In this document: positions 53,083 to 61,800 of the stretch, in pieces
How positions within the stretch are numbered: position 1 is the stretch's first letter
Layout: each line of letters begins with the position of its first letter
Notes under the pieces: generated by a model
Database searches by the model: none
What the model saw: only the letters and a program-made list of their open reading frames with translations
What the model was told of the DNA's origin: nothing
Translations under genes and position numbers: made by a program
Assembly: GCF_035621455.1 (NCBI RefSeq)
Contig: NZ_CP141823.1
Coordinates: 682,001-746,000 of the forward strand
Source: Vibrio natriegens NBRC 15636 = ATCC 14048 = DSM 759
GTDB taxonomy: Bacteria; Pseudomonadota; Gammaproteobacteria; Enterobacterales; Vibrionaceae
DNA length: 64,000 nt
Reading direction: 5' to 3'

Positions 53083-53397
53083 AAAAGATGTGAAGTAAGT
53101 AATCGTTATTATTTTATACTGCGATTTAATCAAGACGTATAGGCAGGTAGTCGTAAAGATAAGTAAAGTATCGTCAAGATTCTTCTCCTCGAAATCTAGA
53201 TAACCTAGCTAAATTAAGTCGTGAGATGTCCATTCCTGAACTACACTAAGCGATGGATTTACAATAAGAAAATCGGCTTAAGCTGCCCAAGTAAAAACTG
53301 GTCTTGTCTTTAAGACAACAGCAGTTTTTGACAGGAAAAGAGCACAGTACCCATCGAATTGAATTAAAAACGTCTAAGTTTATTGCGAGGAAAAGAT
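53083..53397. other. Gene-free region upstream of macA, with inverted repeat
   Basis: A 315-bp gap between macA and the DUF2541-like gene. TTGTCTT and AAGACAA flank a single T at 53304-53318. The palindrome is a candidate operator; no stronger signal is visible. Confidence 0.4.
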
Positions 53398-53832
53398 ATG
53401 AAACTACTGAAAACCATTTCACTCTGCCTTTTAGCGGCCTGTGCGTCATTTCAATCGGTCGCGAGTGATAGTGATTGGGACAAAATTGCGGAGAAAACCG
53501 TAAGCTTTAAATCAGAGACAGACACTGTAAACCCTCTATCTCCGTTTGCGAATGCTCGTTTTAGTCACATAAAGATCAAATGTACGCAAGGTACCGTGAA
53601 TCTAAAGAGCATTAAAGTCATCATGAAGGACGGCAAAGAAAAAACATTCGACAGTTTGGGTGTTCTCACCAGTGGCATGTCATCACGCAGCCTGAGCCTT
53701 CCAACAAAAGATGACGCTAAACTAGATAAGATCGAATTGAATTACGAATCTGTTGGCAATACTGCGCTACAAGTCACTGGTGTGACTAAAAAAGCACATG
53801 TGGAAATATTAGGTAAGAAAGTCGACGAATAA
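53398..53832 (+). CDS. Exported DUF2541-like protein
   Basis: A 144-residue protein with signal peptide (MKLLKTISLCLLAACASFQSVA) and a beta-rich mature part: WDKIAEKTVSFKSETD, then VNLKSIKVIMKDGKEKTF, and KLDKIELNYESVGNTALQV. The layout resembles DUF2541, a small periplasmic beta-sandwich in enterobacteria and vibrios, function unknown. ATG 53398 with AGGAAAAG is the start. It is divergent from macA. Confidence 0.65.
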   Translation: MKLLKTISLCLLAACASFQSVASDSDWDKIAEKTVSFKSETDTVNPLSPFANARFSHIKIKCTQGTVNLKSIKVIMKDGKEKTFDSLGVLTSGMSSRSLSLPTKDDAKLDKIELNYESVGNTALQVTGVTKKAHVEILGKKVDE

Positions 53833-53905
53833 ACGACATCTCATGTCTGATACAGCGGCACCATGCCGCTGTAAAAATTCAAAAGCAACCAATAGTCGTG
53901 TGGAA

Positions 53906-54445
53906 TTAAATGAATTTCTTGAGTTTCGCTAAACCATAAGCGGCAATCGTCACACTGTCTTTGATTCCCCCTTCTATCATCATCTGCTCGAATTCTTCTA
54001 CAGAGAATGCCAGGGAAATAAGATCTTCTTCTTCACTATCAAGCTTATTGCCCACTTCAGTAAGATCGCTTGCAAAGTAAACGTGGCAAGTCTGATTCAG
54101 AAAACCGTAAGCAATAAACTGAGGACCCACGTACTCCATTGCTCCCGCTAACATGCCGGTTTCTTCCCGAAGTTCGCCTTTTGCGAGTTCCAGCGGATCA
54201 ACATCCGGGCTGGATTCCCAGGCACCTTGCGGGATCTCCCAGCAACGCTGTCCTACGGTATACCGAAACTGTTGAACCAAGTGAATCATTCCATTATCGA
54301 TAGCAAGTATCGCCGCACAGTCTGGTTTGTCGACAACACCGTAGATGCCTTCCGCGCCACTTGGACGCAAAATTTTGTCTTCACGAACCGTCATCCACTT
54401 ATTTTGATAGACAATTTTACTGTCGAGCTGCTTGATATCTGACAT
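53906..54445 (-). CDS. Nudix hydrolase, ADP-ribose/NDP-sugar type
   Basis: The 179-residue protein has the N-terminal VREDKILRPSG region and a Nudix box with GAWESSPDVDPLELAKGELREETGM, cut here to its landmarks: the REUXEEXG part is ELREETG. It resembles NudF-like ADP-sugar pyrophosphatases, including AILAIDNGMIHLVQQFR before the box. Typical substrates are ADP-ribose and NDP-sugars. It lies upstream of nothing else on the strand and 38 bp downstream of yjjG, possibly cotranscribed. Confidence 0.85.
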   Translation of the reverse strand: MSDIKQLDSKIVYQNKWMTVREDKILRPSGAEGIYGVVDKPDCAAILAIDNGMIHLVQQFRYTVGQRCWEIPQGAWESSPDVDPLELAKGELREETGMLAGAMEYVGPQFIAYGFLNQTCHVYFASDLTEVGNKLDSEEEDLISLAFSVEEFEQMMIEGGIKDSVTIAAYGLAKLKKFI

Positions 54446-54483
54446 GGTTATTCCTTGTTTATAAAAGCCTATTTATTGACTCT

Positions 54484-55158
54484 CTACGCAATCAAAATGT
54501 TCTTTAGTTCACTCAATGATTCTACGGTGTAGCTAGGTGCGATACGTTTGTCAACACTTGCGCCGGTGGTGTTCAACCAACAGGTTTCAATGCCAAAATT
54601 ATTACCGCCCAAAATATCTGAGTGCAGATTATCACCTACCATCAATACACGCGTTTTACATGGGTGACCCATTTGCTGCATGGCGTATTCAAAAATGCCT
54701 AAGTCCGGTTTTGCGACACCAACTTGCTCGGAGATCACGATTTGCTCAAAGTAGTCGGTCATCCCGGTACGTTCAAGACGGATAGCCTGCAACTCAGTAA
54801 AGCCATTGGTGATGATGCCCATTTTAGCTTTACCTTGTAGCGCTTCCATCAGTTCTTTCGCCCCTGGCAGCAGGCTACAAATGTCAGCCATGGCTTCTAA
54901 AAACGCGCTGTTTAACTCTGCGGTAGTCGTGTTGAGCTTTTCTGCCCATTCGGTAAACCGTTTGTGTTTAAGCTCATCCGCTGACACTTTTCCATCTTGA
55001 TAGTCAACCCATAGTGGCTTGTTTACCGTTTGGTAGTGAGCAAAATCTTGCTCCGTAAAATCTACGCCTTTACGAGAAAACATCAGTTGCAAACCTTTGA
55101 AAGCGTCAAAGTGAAACAAGGTCTCGTCAGCGTCAAACAGAATCCAATCGTACTTCAT
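54484..55158 (-). CDS. yjjG: Pyrimidine 5'-nucleotidase, YjjG type
   Basis: A 224-residue HAD phosphatase. Motif I is DWILFDADETLFHFDAF (first Asp nucleophile), motif II is IITNGFTE, and motif IV is MVGDNLHSDILGGNNFG. The cap domain lies between. YjjG removes phosphate from (d)UMP, dTMP and modified pyrimidine nucleotides, cleaning the nucleotide pool. The start overlaps no other gene; a divergent LysR gene begins 131 bp away. Confidence 0.9.
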   Translation of the reverse strand: MKYDWILFDADETLFHFDAFKGLQLMFSRKGVDFTEQDFAHYQTVNKPLWVDYQDGKVSADELKHKRFTEWAEKLNTTTAELNSAFLEAMADICSLLPGAKELMEALQGKAKMGIITNGFTELQAIRLERTGMTDYFEQIVISEQVGVAKPDLGIFEYAMQQMGHPCKTRVLMVGDNLHSDILGGNNFGIETCWLNTTGASVDKRIAPSYTVESLSELKNILIA

Positions 55159-55289
55159 TTTTTCATCCCAAAATTCAAGGTCGTCGATAATCTTATGGGT
55201 ACATAGTCTAGATTGTTTTCTTCTGGAAGATAATCACTATAATTGGAAATTAATTGTATCCTTTGAATCAACAATGTAAGGAGATTGAT

Positions 55290-56195
55290 GTGAATGCGAT
55301 AGCCTCCCTGCCGGTATTTGTGGCGGTGGTAGAGTGCGGCAGCTTTTCGCTTGCAGCCAAACAACTTAACCTGACAAAATCTGCCGTCAGTAAGCGCATC
55401 AATCAACTGGAAGACGATCTCGGCATTCGTTTACTTAACCGCACCACAAGAAAATTAAGCCTGACCGAAGCGGGCAGACGCTACTTTGAATATGCGTCTC
55501 AAGCGGTCAATCTTGCTCAACAAGGTGTCGATGCGGTTTCCGAGTTACAAGGCTCTCCGCAAGGACGGCTTAAAATCACTGTGCCTATGTCATTTGGGGT
55601 GCTGCATATCGCGCCTCTAATCAGTGAGTTTCTCTCTCGTTACCCTAAGATCGAAGTGGACTTGAACCTTGAAGATAAGATGGTCGACTTGATCAAAGAC
55701 GGTTTTGATTTGGGTATCCGCATTGGAGAATTAGCCTCTTCTAACTTAGTTGCCAAGCGTCTCGCACCTTGTAAAAGTGTGCTTTGCGCATCACCCGATT
55801 ACCTTGCTGAGTTCGGTACTCCGAAAAAGCCAAGTGATCTGGTTGCCCATAACTGTCTGCTGTATTCGTATTTTCGAGGTGGCGTAGAGTGGATGTTCAT
55901 TAACAACGGCAGTGAGTACCGCGTTTTGCCAAAAGGTAACTTTGTTGTGAATAACAGCGAAGCCATTCGGCAACTTCTGCTGAGAGGTTCTGGCGTTGCG
56001 CAGCTACCCACTTTTATCGCATCAAGAGACATCGCTGCTGGTAACCTCAAAGTAGTCATGGAAGATTACGCGCTACCAGAGCACGCCATTTACGCCGTTT
56101 TTCCAGAACGTAAACATATGCCGTTAAAAGTGAGGGTATTTATCGACTATATCAGCGAAAAGCTGGGGACTGATTTACCCTACTGGGATCGCTAA
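55290..56195 (+). CDS. LysR-family transcriptional regulator
   Basis: A 301-residue LysR protein with an N-terminal helix-turn-helix (SLPVFVAVVECGSFSLAAKQLNLTKSAVSKRINQLE, in parts) and effector domain with LKITVPMSFGVLHIAPLISEFL. This is the branch that often controls divergent oxidoreductases. The start is GTG 55290 with AGGAG six bases upstream; a TTG farther upstream is unlikely. It diverges from yjjG, but targets are unknown. Confidence 0.87.
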   Translation: MNAIASLPVFVAVVECGSFSLAAKQLNLTKSAVSKRINQLEDDLGIRLLNRTTRKLSLTEAGRRYFEYASQAVNLAQQGVDAVSELQGSPQGRLKITVPMSFGVLHIAPLISEFLSRYPKIEVDLNLEDKMVDLIKDGFDLGIRIGELASSNLVAKRLAPCKSVLCASPDYLAEFGTPKKPSDLVAHNCLLYSYFRGGVEWMFINNGSEYRVLPKGNFVVNNSEAIRQLLLRGSGVAQLPTFIASRDIAAGNLKVVMEDYALPEHAIYAVFPERKHMPLKVRVFIDYISEKLGTDLPYWDR

Positions 56196-56369
56196 CTAAG
56201 GTTTACGCTAACCTATTCATCAGCACTGAAGTTTCAAATCTGGTGCGCTGTTCTGATATAGTAGGAGCAAAGCTCAGAAGTTAGAAAAAGCGTTAAGAAT
56301 TAAAGATAAGGCAGAGACTAAAAACAGCTGAAGTTGAGTTTAGTATTTGAAAAATGGGGTGATAAAAAT

Positions 56370-57071
56370 ATGGTTACGTCGCGCTCTAAAGCTTCGACTC
56401 ATAAACAACAAGAAGTACAACGCATTATGGGTTCCTTGTCCAAAGCTATTGCCCAACACAAGCTTAAGCCCGGCCAACGTCTTGTTGAGGCTCAAATCGT
56501 TGCAGCATTGGATGCAAACCGAAACCATGTTCAGACTGCGCTACAACGTCTGGCGCTACAGCACATCGTGACCATAGAGCCAAATCGAGGGGCTTGGGTT
56601 TCACAGCCAAGTGAAGAAGAAGCCAGGGAAGTATTCGCAGCAAGGCGAGTGATTGAAAGAGGTATTGTTGAGGGCATTTCACCTCAAATCATTGAAGATC
56701 GCTGGTCTGAGATTGAAGCGCATATGGTCGCAGAACGAGAAGCGATTAATACCAATGACCGCCGCGCCATTATCAGTGCATTAACCAAGTTCCATAGAAT
56801 GCTCGCAGATATGTGTGGAAATCAAATATTGATCGAGATGTTCGACAACTTAATGGTGCGCAGTTCACTGATCGTCGCCCTGTATCAGCGTAACGATGTA
56901 CCATCTTGCCAGCATGACGAACACCAATCCCTTATTGACGCACTAAAGTGCGGTGATGCGCAGCAAGCAACGTCGGTAATGATCGCTCATTTAGATCACT
57001 TAGAAGCGGAGCTGGTACTGAGTAGCAGCAAAGATCAAGAACTGGAGCTAAACGAAGCACTTCGCGGATAA
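56370..57071 (+). CDS. GntR-family regulator, FCD type
   Basis: A 233-residue regulator. Its N-terminal winged helix (about 12-75) includes KLKPGQRLVEAQIVAALDANRNHVQTALQRLALQ, as landmark, and the C-terminal FCD domain (about 85-215) has the metal-ligand positions in REVFAARRVIERGIVE and FHRMLADMCGN and EHQSLIDALKCGD. FCD proteins bind a metal and a small organic acid. It is convergent with the amidohydrolase and probably controls the Liv/amidohydrolase operon 56370-63552; candidate operators are the two ATTGCTAGC boxes. ATG 56370 follows GGGGTG. Confidence 0.83.
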   Translation: MVTSRSKASTHKQQEVQRIMGSLSKAIAQHKLKPGQRLVEAQIVAALDANRNHVQTALQRLALQHIVTIEPNRGAWVSQPSEEEAREVFAARRVIERGIVEGISPQIIEDRWSEIEAHMVAEREAINTNDRRAIISALTKFHRMLADMCGNQILIEMFDNLMVRSSLIVALYQRNDVPSCQHDEHQSLIDALKCGDAQQATSVMIAHLDHLEAELVLSSSKDQELELNEALRG

Positions 57072-57073
57072 TC

Positions 57074-57117
57074 TAAACAGAAAAAGGGAAGTGAACCCTT
57101 CCCTTTTTCTGTTTAGC
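57074..57117. terminator. Perfect 19-bp hairpin between GntR and amidohydrolase genes
   Basis: CTAAACAGAAAAAGGGAAG (57074-57092) and its exact reverse complement (57099-57117) flank a six-base loop. It lies between convergent genes and should terminate both. Confidence 0.85.
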
Positions 57118-57131
57118 TCGAGATCAAGCCA

Positions 57132-58409
57132 TTACTCGTTCACTACCGTATCTGCAACGGTAGACTGAGGGGGCTTTAACATCGTCTTCTGCCGAGTAAA
57201 AGTAACCGCTCCGCTCTTAAGCCCCATACTTGGAGGTTGAATAGTCGCCACCACTTCCGCTTGAGAATTGGCGTCAAAAAACACCACATCCGCAACCTTT
57301 CCCACACCAATGCCGTAGTCAGCTAAACGCATGATCTTTGCCGACTCACCGGAAATCCATTCAAAGCACTGACGAAGCTCATTCGGGGTGCCCAACTGCG
57401 CTATATTTGCGTACAAATTTGCTTGCCTAACCTGAGACGCATCGCCGTAAGGGGTAAATGGGTTCTCAATATTATTACTTGAAACAGAACAACAGACACC
57501 ATGAGCACTCAATGGCAAAAGCGGTGCAACCCCTCTTGGCACTAAATGATCATACTCTCTTCCATTTAAAAACAAGTCGGTGCTCGGCAGAGCCGTTAAC
57601 CGCACACCCGCACTAACCATTTGCTTTGCTATTTCCGCCAGATAATCCGGTTTAAGAGCAGAGAGTTTGGTTACATGCCCAACCGTTACACGGTCTTGAT
57701 ATTCGAACTCTCGAGTCATTTCCAATACATGGGGTAAAGACATGCTGGAACTGTCCAAATCAAAGTCAAGGTGAAAATCCAAATCCACATCGTGCTCGAC
57801 AGCCAGAGCAAATAACGTTCGTATCTGCTGCTCGGGATCGCTATCGGTATACGGACATCCTCCCAGTACATCTGCACCCTGCTCTAACGCAGACACTAAC
57901 AGGTCGTGGGTACCAGGGTTATTGTGTAGCCCTTCCTGAGGGAAAACACATAGCTCTAGCGTGATCGCCCAGGCATAGTCTTGTTTTAACTGCTTAATCG
58001 CATCAAAACTGGTCAATCCGATCACCGGATCAATTTCTACATGCGTTCGCATGTAGCTAGTGCCTTGAGTGATCGCTTTTTCCAGTACTCGCTTTCCTCT
58101 CTGATAAACATCATCGTAAGTGAATGCATGCTTCAGAGCCGCTGTCTGTTCAATCGCTTCCTGGAGTGTTCCTTGCTGTAGCTGACAACGTGAGACGGTA
58201 CACGCTTTATCAAGATGAACATGAGTTTCTATTAAGCCCGGAAGCATCAGTTGTCCTTTCGCATCAATCACGTTATCCACTTCCAAACCAGAAACGTCGA
58301 CTTCATTTTGAGACAGAAACTGAACAAAATATCCCTGCTTTATCAGTGCAACCTGGAAAGCATCTTGTCCTTCTAAACGGAAGTTAATCACTGCGGTATC
58401 GGCTTTCAT
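57132..58409 (-). CDS. Amidohydrolase, cytosine-deaminase-like
   Basis: A 425-residue metal-dependent hydrolase of the cytosine deaminase branch. Its metal site begins LPGLIETHVHLDKACT (His-x-His), with YMRTHVEIDP, DLDFHLDFDLD, VTVGHVTKLSAL and LTALPSTDLFLNGR as later ligand or substrate positions, the order seen in CodA. A composite beta-sandwich frames the barrel at both ends. It would hydrolyse an amine or amide on a small cyclic compound. The gene overlaps the Liv fusion gene by one base and is cotranscribed with it. The substrate is unknown. Confidence 0.85.
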   Translation of the reverse strand: MKADTAVINFRLEGQDAFQVALIKQGYFVQFLSQNEVDVSGLEVDNVIDAKGQLMLPGLIETHVHLDKACTVSRCQLQQGTLQEAIEQTAALKHAFTYDDVYQRGKRVLEKAITQGTSYMRTHVEIDPVIGLTSFDAIKQLKQDYAWAITLELCVFPQEGLHNNPGTHDLLVSALEQGADVLGGCPYTDSDPEQQIRTLFALAVEHDVDLDFHLDFDLDSSSMSLPHVLEMTREFEYQDRVTVGHVTKLSALKPDYLAEIAKQMVSAGVRLTALPSTDLFLNGREYDHLVPRGVAPLLPLSAHGVCCSVSSNNIENPFTPYGDASQVRQANLYANIAQLGTPNELRQCFEWISGESAKIMRLADYGIGVGKVADVVFFDANSQAEVVATIQPPSMGLKSGAVTFTRQKTMLKPPQSTVADTVVNE

Positions 58410-60892
58410 TAACTTGCTCCCATGTACGCTTTTTCTAACTCAGAATCGGACAATAGCTGTTCTGCAGTGCCAGATTGCACCACTTTTCCTGTTTCGAGAA
58501 CGTAGGCACGATCGGCAATCTGTAACGCCAAGTTAGCCATTTGATCAACTAATAAAATGGTTACCCCGTCGTCACGAAGCTGCGCCAGTGCATCATACAG
58601 TTCACCGATCATCGAAGGGGCCAGACCAAGTGACGGTTCATCCAACAGCAGTACTCTCGGCTTGGCCATCAAGGCACGACCGACAGCAACCATCTGTTGT
58701 TCCCCACCAGAAAGCAATCCGGCAGGACTGTCGATTCTGTCCCGTAAGCGAGGAAAGCGTTGTAAAATGGCTTCGATTTCAGACTCAGGATCGACAGTGT
58801 CCTGTCTCGAGTAAGACCCCATCAGTAAGTTGTCTTTCACGGACAATTCACCGAATAATTGACGACCTTCGGGTACCAATGCTAAGCCCCGTTTGGCGAT
58901 TTGATTAGCATTAAGCTCATGGATATAGCTATCGTCCAAACCGATTGTTCCAGCCCCTGCTTTTTTCAGCCCAGCCATCGCTTGTAAGATACTGCTTTTA
59001 CCTGCGCCATTCGCACCTAGAATCGCAACACACTCCCCCGGATTGACTTCAACATCGACATCTTCAACCACAGGTGATGCGCCATAATCTATGGTTAGGC
59101 CTTTAGTAAATAGTACTGACTCTCTGGTGGCTCGCCATTTTTCAGTTCGTTGTGGCGCTTCATAGTTGGTCGCGCCAAGATAGGCTGCAATGACCTTCTC
59201 ATTGTTCTGAATCTGTTTTGGTTCTCCCAACGCGATCGGTTTACCAGCATCTAACACCAGAATTTGGTCACTGACTCCCATCACTAACTTCATGTCATGC
59301 TCAACCAGAATGACGGCGATACCAAATCTGGCAATGGACTTGATAAGCCCAGCCAGCTGATCCGTATCTTCACGGCTTAATCCTGCGGCAGGTTCATCCA
59401 ACAGCAGAACCCAAGGACATGTTGCTAATGAACGAGCAATTTCAACCAAACGTCGGTCGACATGAGGTAAATCTTGAGCTGGAGTATTAATCGAACCTCG
59501 ATAACCAACCAGAGCTAGCAGGTTTAAAGCAAGATCACGCTGCCCTGCTTGTTCCGCATAGAATGGGTGTCCGATACTACCTTGCTGCATTGCCGCGAGG
59601 AGATTTTCCAACACAGACATACTGTCAAACAGCTGGCTGGTTTGGTAAGTACGAGAAATACCACAACGAGCGATTCGATGAGCACTCATACCAGCCAACT
59701 CTTCATTGAGCTTGACGCTGCCATTATCCGGATTGTAAAAGCCGCTGATCATGTTGAGTACCGTCGTCTTACCGGCACCATTTGGACCGATAATACTGGT
59801 TACTTTGCCCAGAGGAGCTTCAAAGCTGACGCCTTGAGCGGCCGCAACACCACCAAAGCTGATACTAATGTCATCAACACGCAATCCATTGAGTCCATTG
59901 TCAGCTCGGTCATAAAACGTACCAATCAGGTGACGATTGACCGATTTGGGTGGTAGTTGTATTGAAGTACGACGAAACTTAACGCTGATTTCGCCAAGAA
60001 GTCCCCGAGGCGCCCCCCAAAGAACGGCAAGTAAAAGTGCTGCGAAAATAAGCAGACGGTACTCTGCCAACGGAGCAAGAAGTTCTGGCAACAAAACGAC
60101 AATCGCCGCACCAATGACGGGCCCCCACAATGTGCCAACCCCACCAAGAATCACCACTAATACAAACAAGATCGACTGAGTAAAGGGGAAGGTACTAGGA
60201 CTGATATACATCATCAGTGGGGGGATCATAGCGCCAGCCAAACCCGCGAACAGCGCTGAGATGGCAAACGCCAGTGTTTGTGTCTGCAGCGGATTAAAGC
60301 CTAGCGAACGTGCTGCGATCGGGCTAGATTTTACCGCTCGCATCGCTTTTCCCCATCCACTCGAATAGAGATGTTGGTAGACGAGTAATGACGATCCTAA
60401 AATAATCACGCCGATCAACGCCAGTAATCGCTCTGCTTCCAAATCACCGAGCTCAGGCATAGGAATGCCCATTAAGCCGTTTGCGCCCCCGGTGACATCA
60501 CGCCATTCCATCAAGCCATGATGAACAACAAAAGCAAAAGCGATAGTGACCATGGCCAAATAAGGCCCGCTCACGCGCATAGCCGGTATCGCTAACAAAG
60601 CGCCGATACCACCACATACCAAAGCGGCAGACAGCACGGCTAATCCAAACGGTACATCATTTAACAGTAGAAGCGCACTGATGTAAGCACCTATTGCGTA
60701 AAAGGCAATATGTCCAAAGCTTATCTGTCCACTCATACCCATTAAAATGTTCAGTCCAACCCCCACTAAAGCAGTGATAACACATAAGGTAAACACCAAT
60801 AGCGAGTAACTATCGAGTAGGAAACACAAAAGCGAACCTACCAACGTGGCGACTGCGACTAGTAACCACGATTTTGTTCCTGTCAAACTCAT
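58409..60892 (-). CDS. LivM-LivG-LivF fusion, branched-chain-type ABC importer
   Basis: An 827-residue protein that joins three usual subunits. Residues 1-300 are a LivM-type permease (GLNILMGMSGQISFGHIAFYAIGAY in parts; about 9 helices). Residues 335-575 are a LivG-type ATPase with Walker A at 369-377 (GPNGAGKTT), Walker B at 495-500 and switch HD at 532-533, but its signature reads DLPHVDRR (474-481) where LSGGQ-like residues are expected. Residues 595-827 are a LivF-type ATPase with normal Walker A (625-633) and LSGGE (727-731). It overlaps LivH by four bases. A deviant first site with a canonical second suggests unequal ATP sites. Confidence 0.9.
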   Translation of the reverse strand: MSLTGTKSWLLVAVATLVGSLLCFLLDSYSLLVFTLCVITALVGVGLNILMGMSGQISFGHIAFYAIGAYISALLLLNDVPFGLAVLSAALVCGGIGALLAIPAMRVSGPYLAMVTIAFAFVVHHGLMEWRDVTGGANGLMGIPMPELGDLEAERLLALIGVIILGSSLLVYQHLYSSGWGKAMRAVKSSPIAARSLGFNPLQTQTLAFAISALFAGLAGAMIPPLMMYISPSTFPFTQSILFVLVVILGGVGTLWGPVIGAAIVVLLPELLAPLAEYRLLIFAALLLAVLWGAPRGLLGEISVKFRRTSIQLPPKSVNRHLIGTFYDRADNGLNGLRVDDISISFGGVAAAQGVSFEAPLGKVTSIIGPNGAGKTTVLNMISGFYNPDNGSVKLNEELAGMSAHRIARCGISRTYQTSQLFDSMSVLENLLAAMQQGSIGHPFYAEQAGQRDLALNLLALVGYRGSINTPAQDLPHVDRRLVEIARSLATCPWVLLLDEPAAGLSREDTDQLAGLIKSIARFGIAVILVEHDMKLVMGVSDQILVLDAGKPIALGEPKQIQNNEKVIAAYLGATNYEAPQRTEKWRATRESVLFTKGLTIDYGASPVVEDVDVEVNPGECVAILGANGAGKSSILQAMAGLKKAGAGTIGLDDSYIHELNANQIAKRGLALVPEGRQLFGELSVKDNLLMGSYSRQDTVDPESEIEAILQRFPRLRDRIDSPAGLLSGGEQQMVAVGRALMAKPRVLLLDEPSLGLAPSMIGELYDALAQLRDDGVTILLVDQMANLALQIADRAYVLETGKVVQSGTAEQLLSDSELEKAYMGAS

Positions 60893-61758
60893 ACTTTGAT
60901 CTCCTGACCTCTGACAAACAGTCCATTAGGTTTCACTGCTAGGGCAAAAATAACGAGTGTAAAGGTGATGATCTGTGTAAATGCAGAGCCCAGATAAACG
61001 GTTACGATTGCTTCTACCAAGCCAAAAATGATGCCAGCGGTAAACACACCAGATGCACTGGTAATGCCTCCCAAAATAGCAACCGCAAATGCTTTCAGAC
61101 CGAACAAGGTGCCCATATCCGAATGAACGGCAAATAATGGGGCAATCAAAATCCCAGCAATCGCGGCCAGCACGGTAGACACCGCAAAGCTCGCTGCGAC
61201 CACGCGCCCAACGTTAATCCCCATCAGTTGCGCTGAATTCGGGTTTTGCACACAAGCCTGAAGTACTTTTCCAAGACGGGTATGACGCACAGCATAGGCA
61301 AGCAGCAAAGCGATAATGACGCCAACGATAGGAATGATGATTTGTAAGGCGTAAACACCACTCCCAAACAAATCAATACTGGTCGTCGCAAATGCGTTGC
61401 TGAACTGGCGAGGTTCTTTGCCAAATGTAAACAAGACGGCGTTATCAATCAGAATGCCTCCCGCCACCGTCGCCATTAGCCAGGCGTCGGATCCTTTCAT
61501 AGCAAACGGACGGACGAGAAACCTCTCAATAACTAAACCGTATAGTGCACTCAGCATTAAGGTGATACAAAACGCCATCCAGTAAGGCATTCCCCAAGTA
61601 ATACACAAGGTATAAGCCAGTACCGCTCCGAGCATCATAGCGCTGCCCTGAGAAAAGTTTACGGTCTTACTAACGATGTAAGTGATATGAAACCCGAGAG
61701 CAAGGAGAGCATACATGCTCCCCAGACCTAGCCCGGTAATGATTGCAGCAGTTAACAT
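60889..61758 (-). CDS. LivH-type ABC permease
   Basis: A 289-residue inner-membrane protein with about eight hydrophobic segments. It has the LivH landmarks LGLGSMYALLALGFHITYIVSKTVNFSQGSAMMLGA (in parts), TVAGGILIDN, and LKAFAVAILGGITSASG. It pairs with the LivM half of the neighbouring fusion to form the translocation path. Its stop overlaps the fusion's start by four bases, and it lies 42 bp downstream of the binding protein gene. Confidence 0.92.
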   Translation of the reverse strand: MLTAAIITGLGLGSMYALLALGFHITYIVSKTVNFSQGSAMMLGAVLAYTLCITWGMPYWMAFCITLMLSALYGLVIERFLVRPFAMKGSDAWLMATVAGGILIDNAVLFTFGKEPRQFSNAFATTSIDLFGSGVYALQIIIPIVGVIIALLLAYAVRHTRLGKVLQACVQNPNSAQLMGINVGRVVAASFAVSTVLAAIAGILIAPLFAVHSDMGTLFGLKAFAVAILGGITSASGVFTAGIIFGLVEAIVTVYLGSAFTQIITFTLVIFALAVKPNGLFVRGQEIKV

Positions 61759-61800
61759 TGCTTCACGCTCTCCTAACGTTGACCTAGTGACTAACTATTC

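Noticed and set aside
57074..57117. Perfect 19-bp inverted repeat as a transposon end or attachment site
   Set aside because: It lies between convergent genes with T-rich arms and a six-base loop, so a bidirectional terminator explains it fully.
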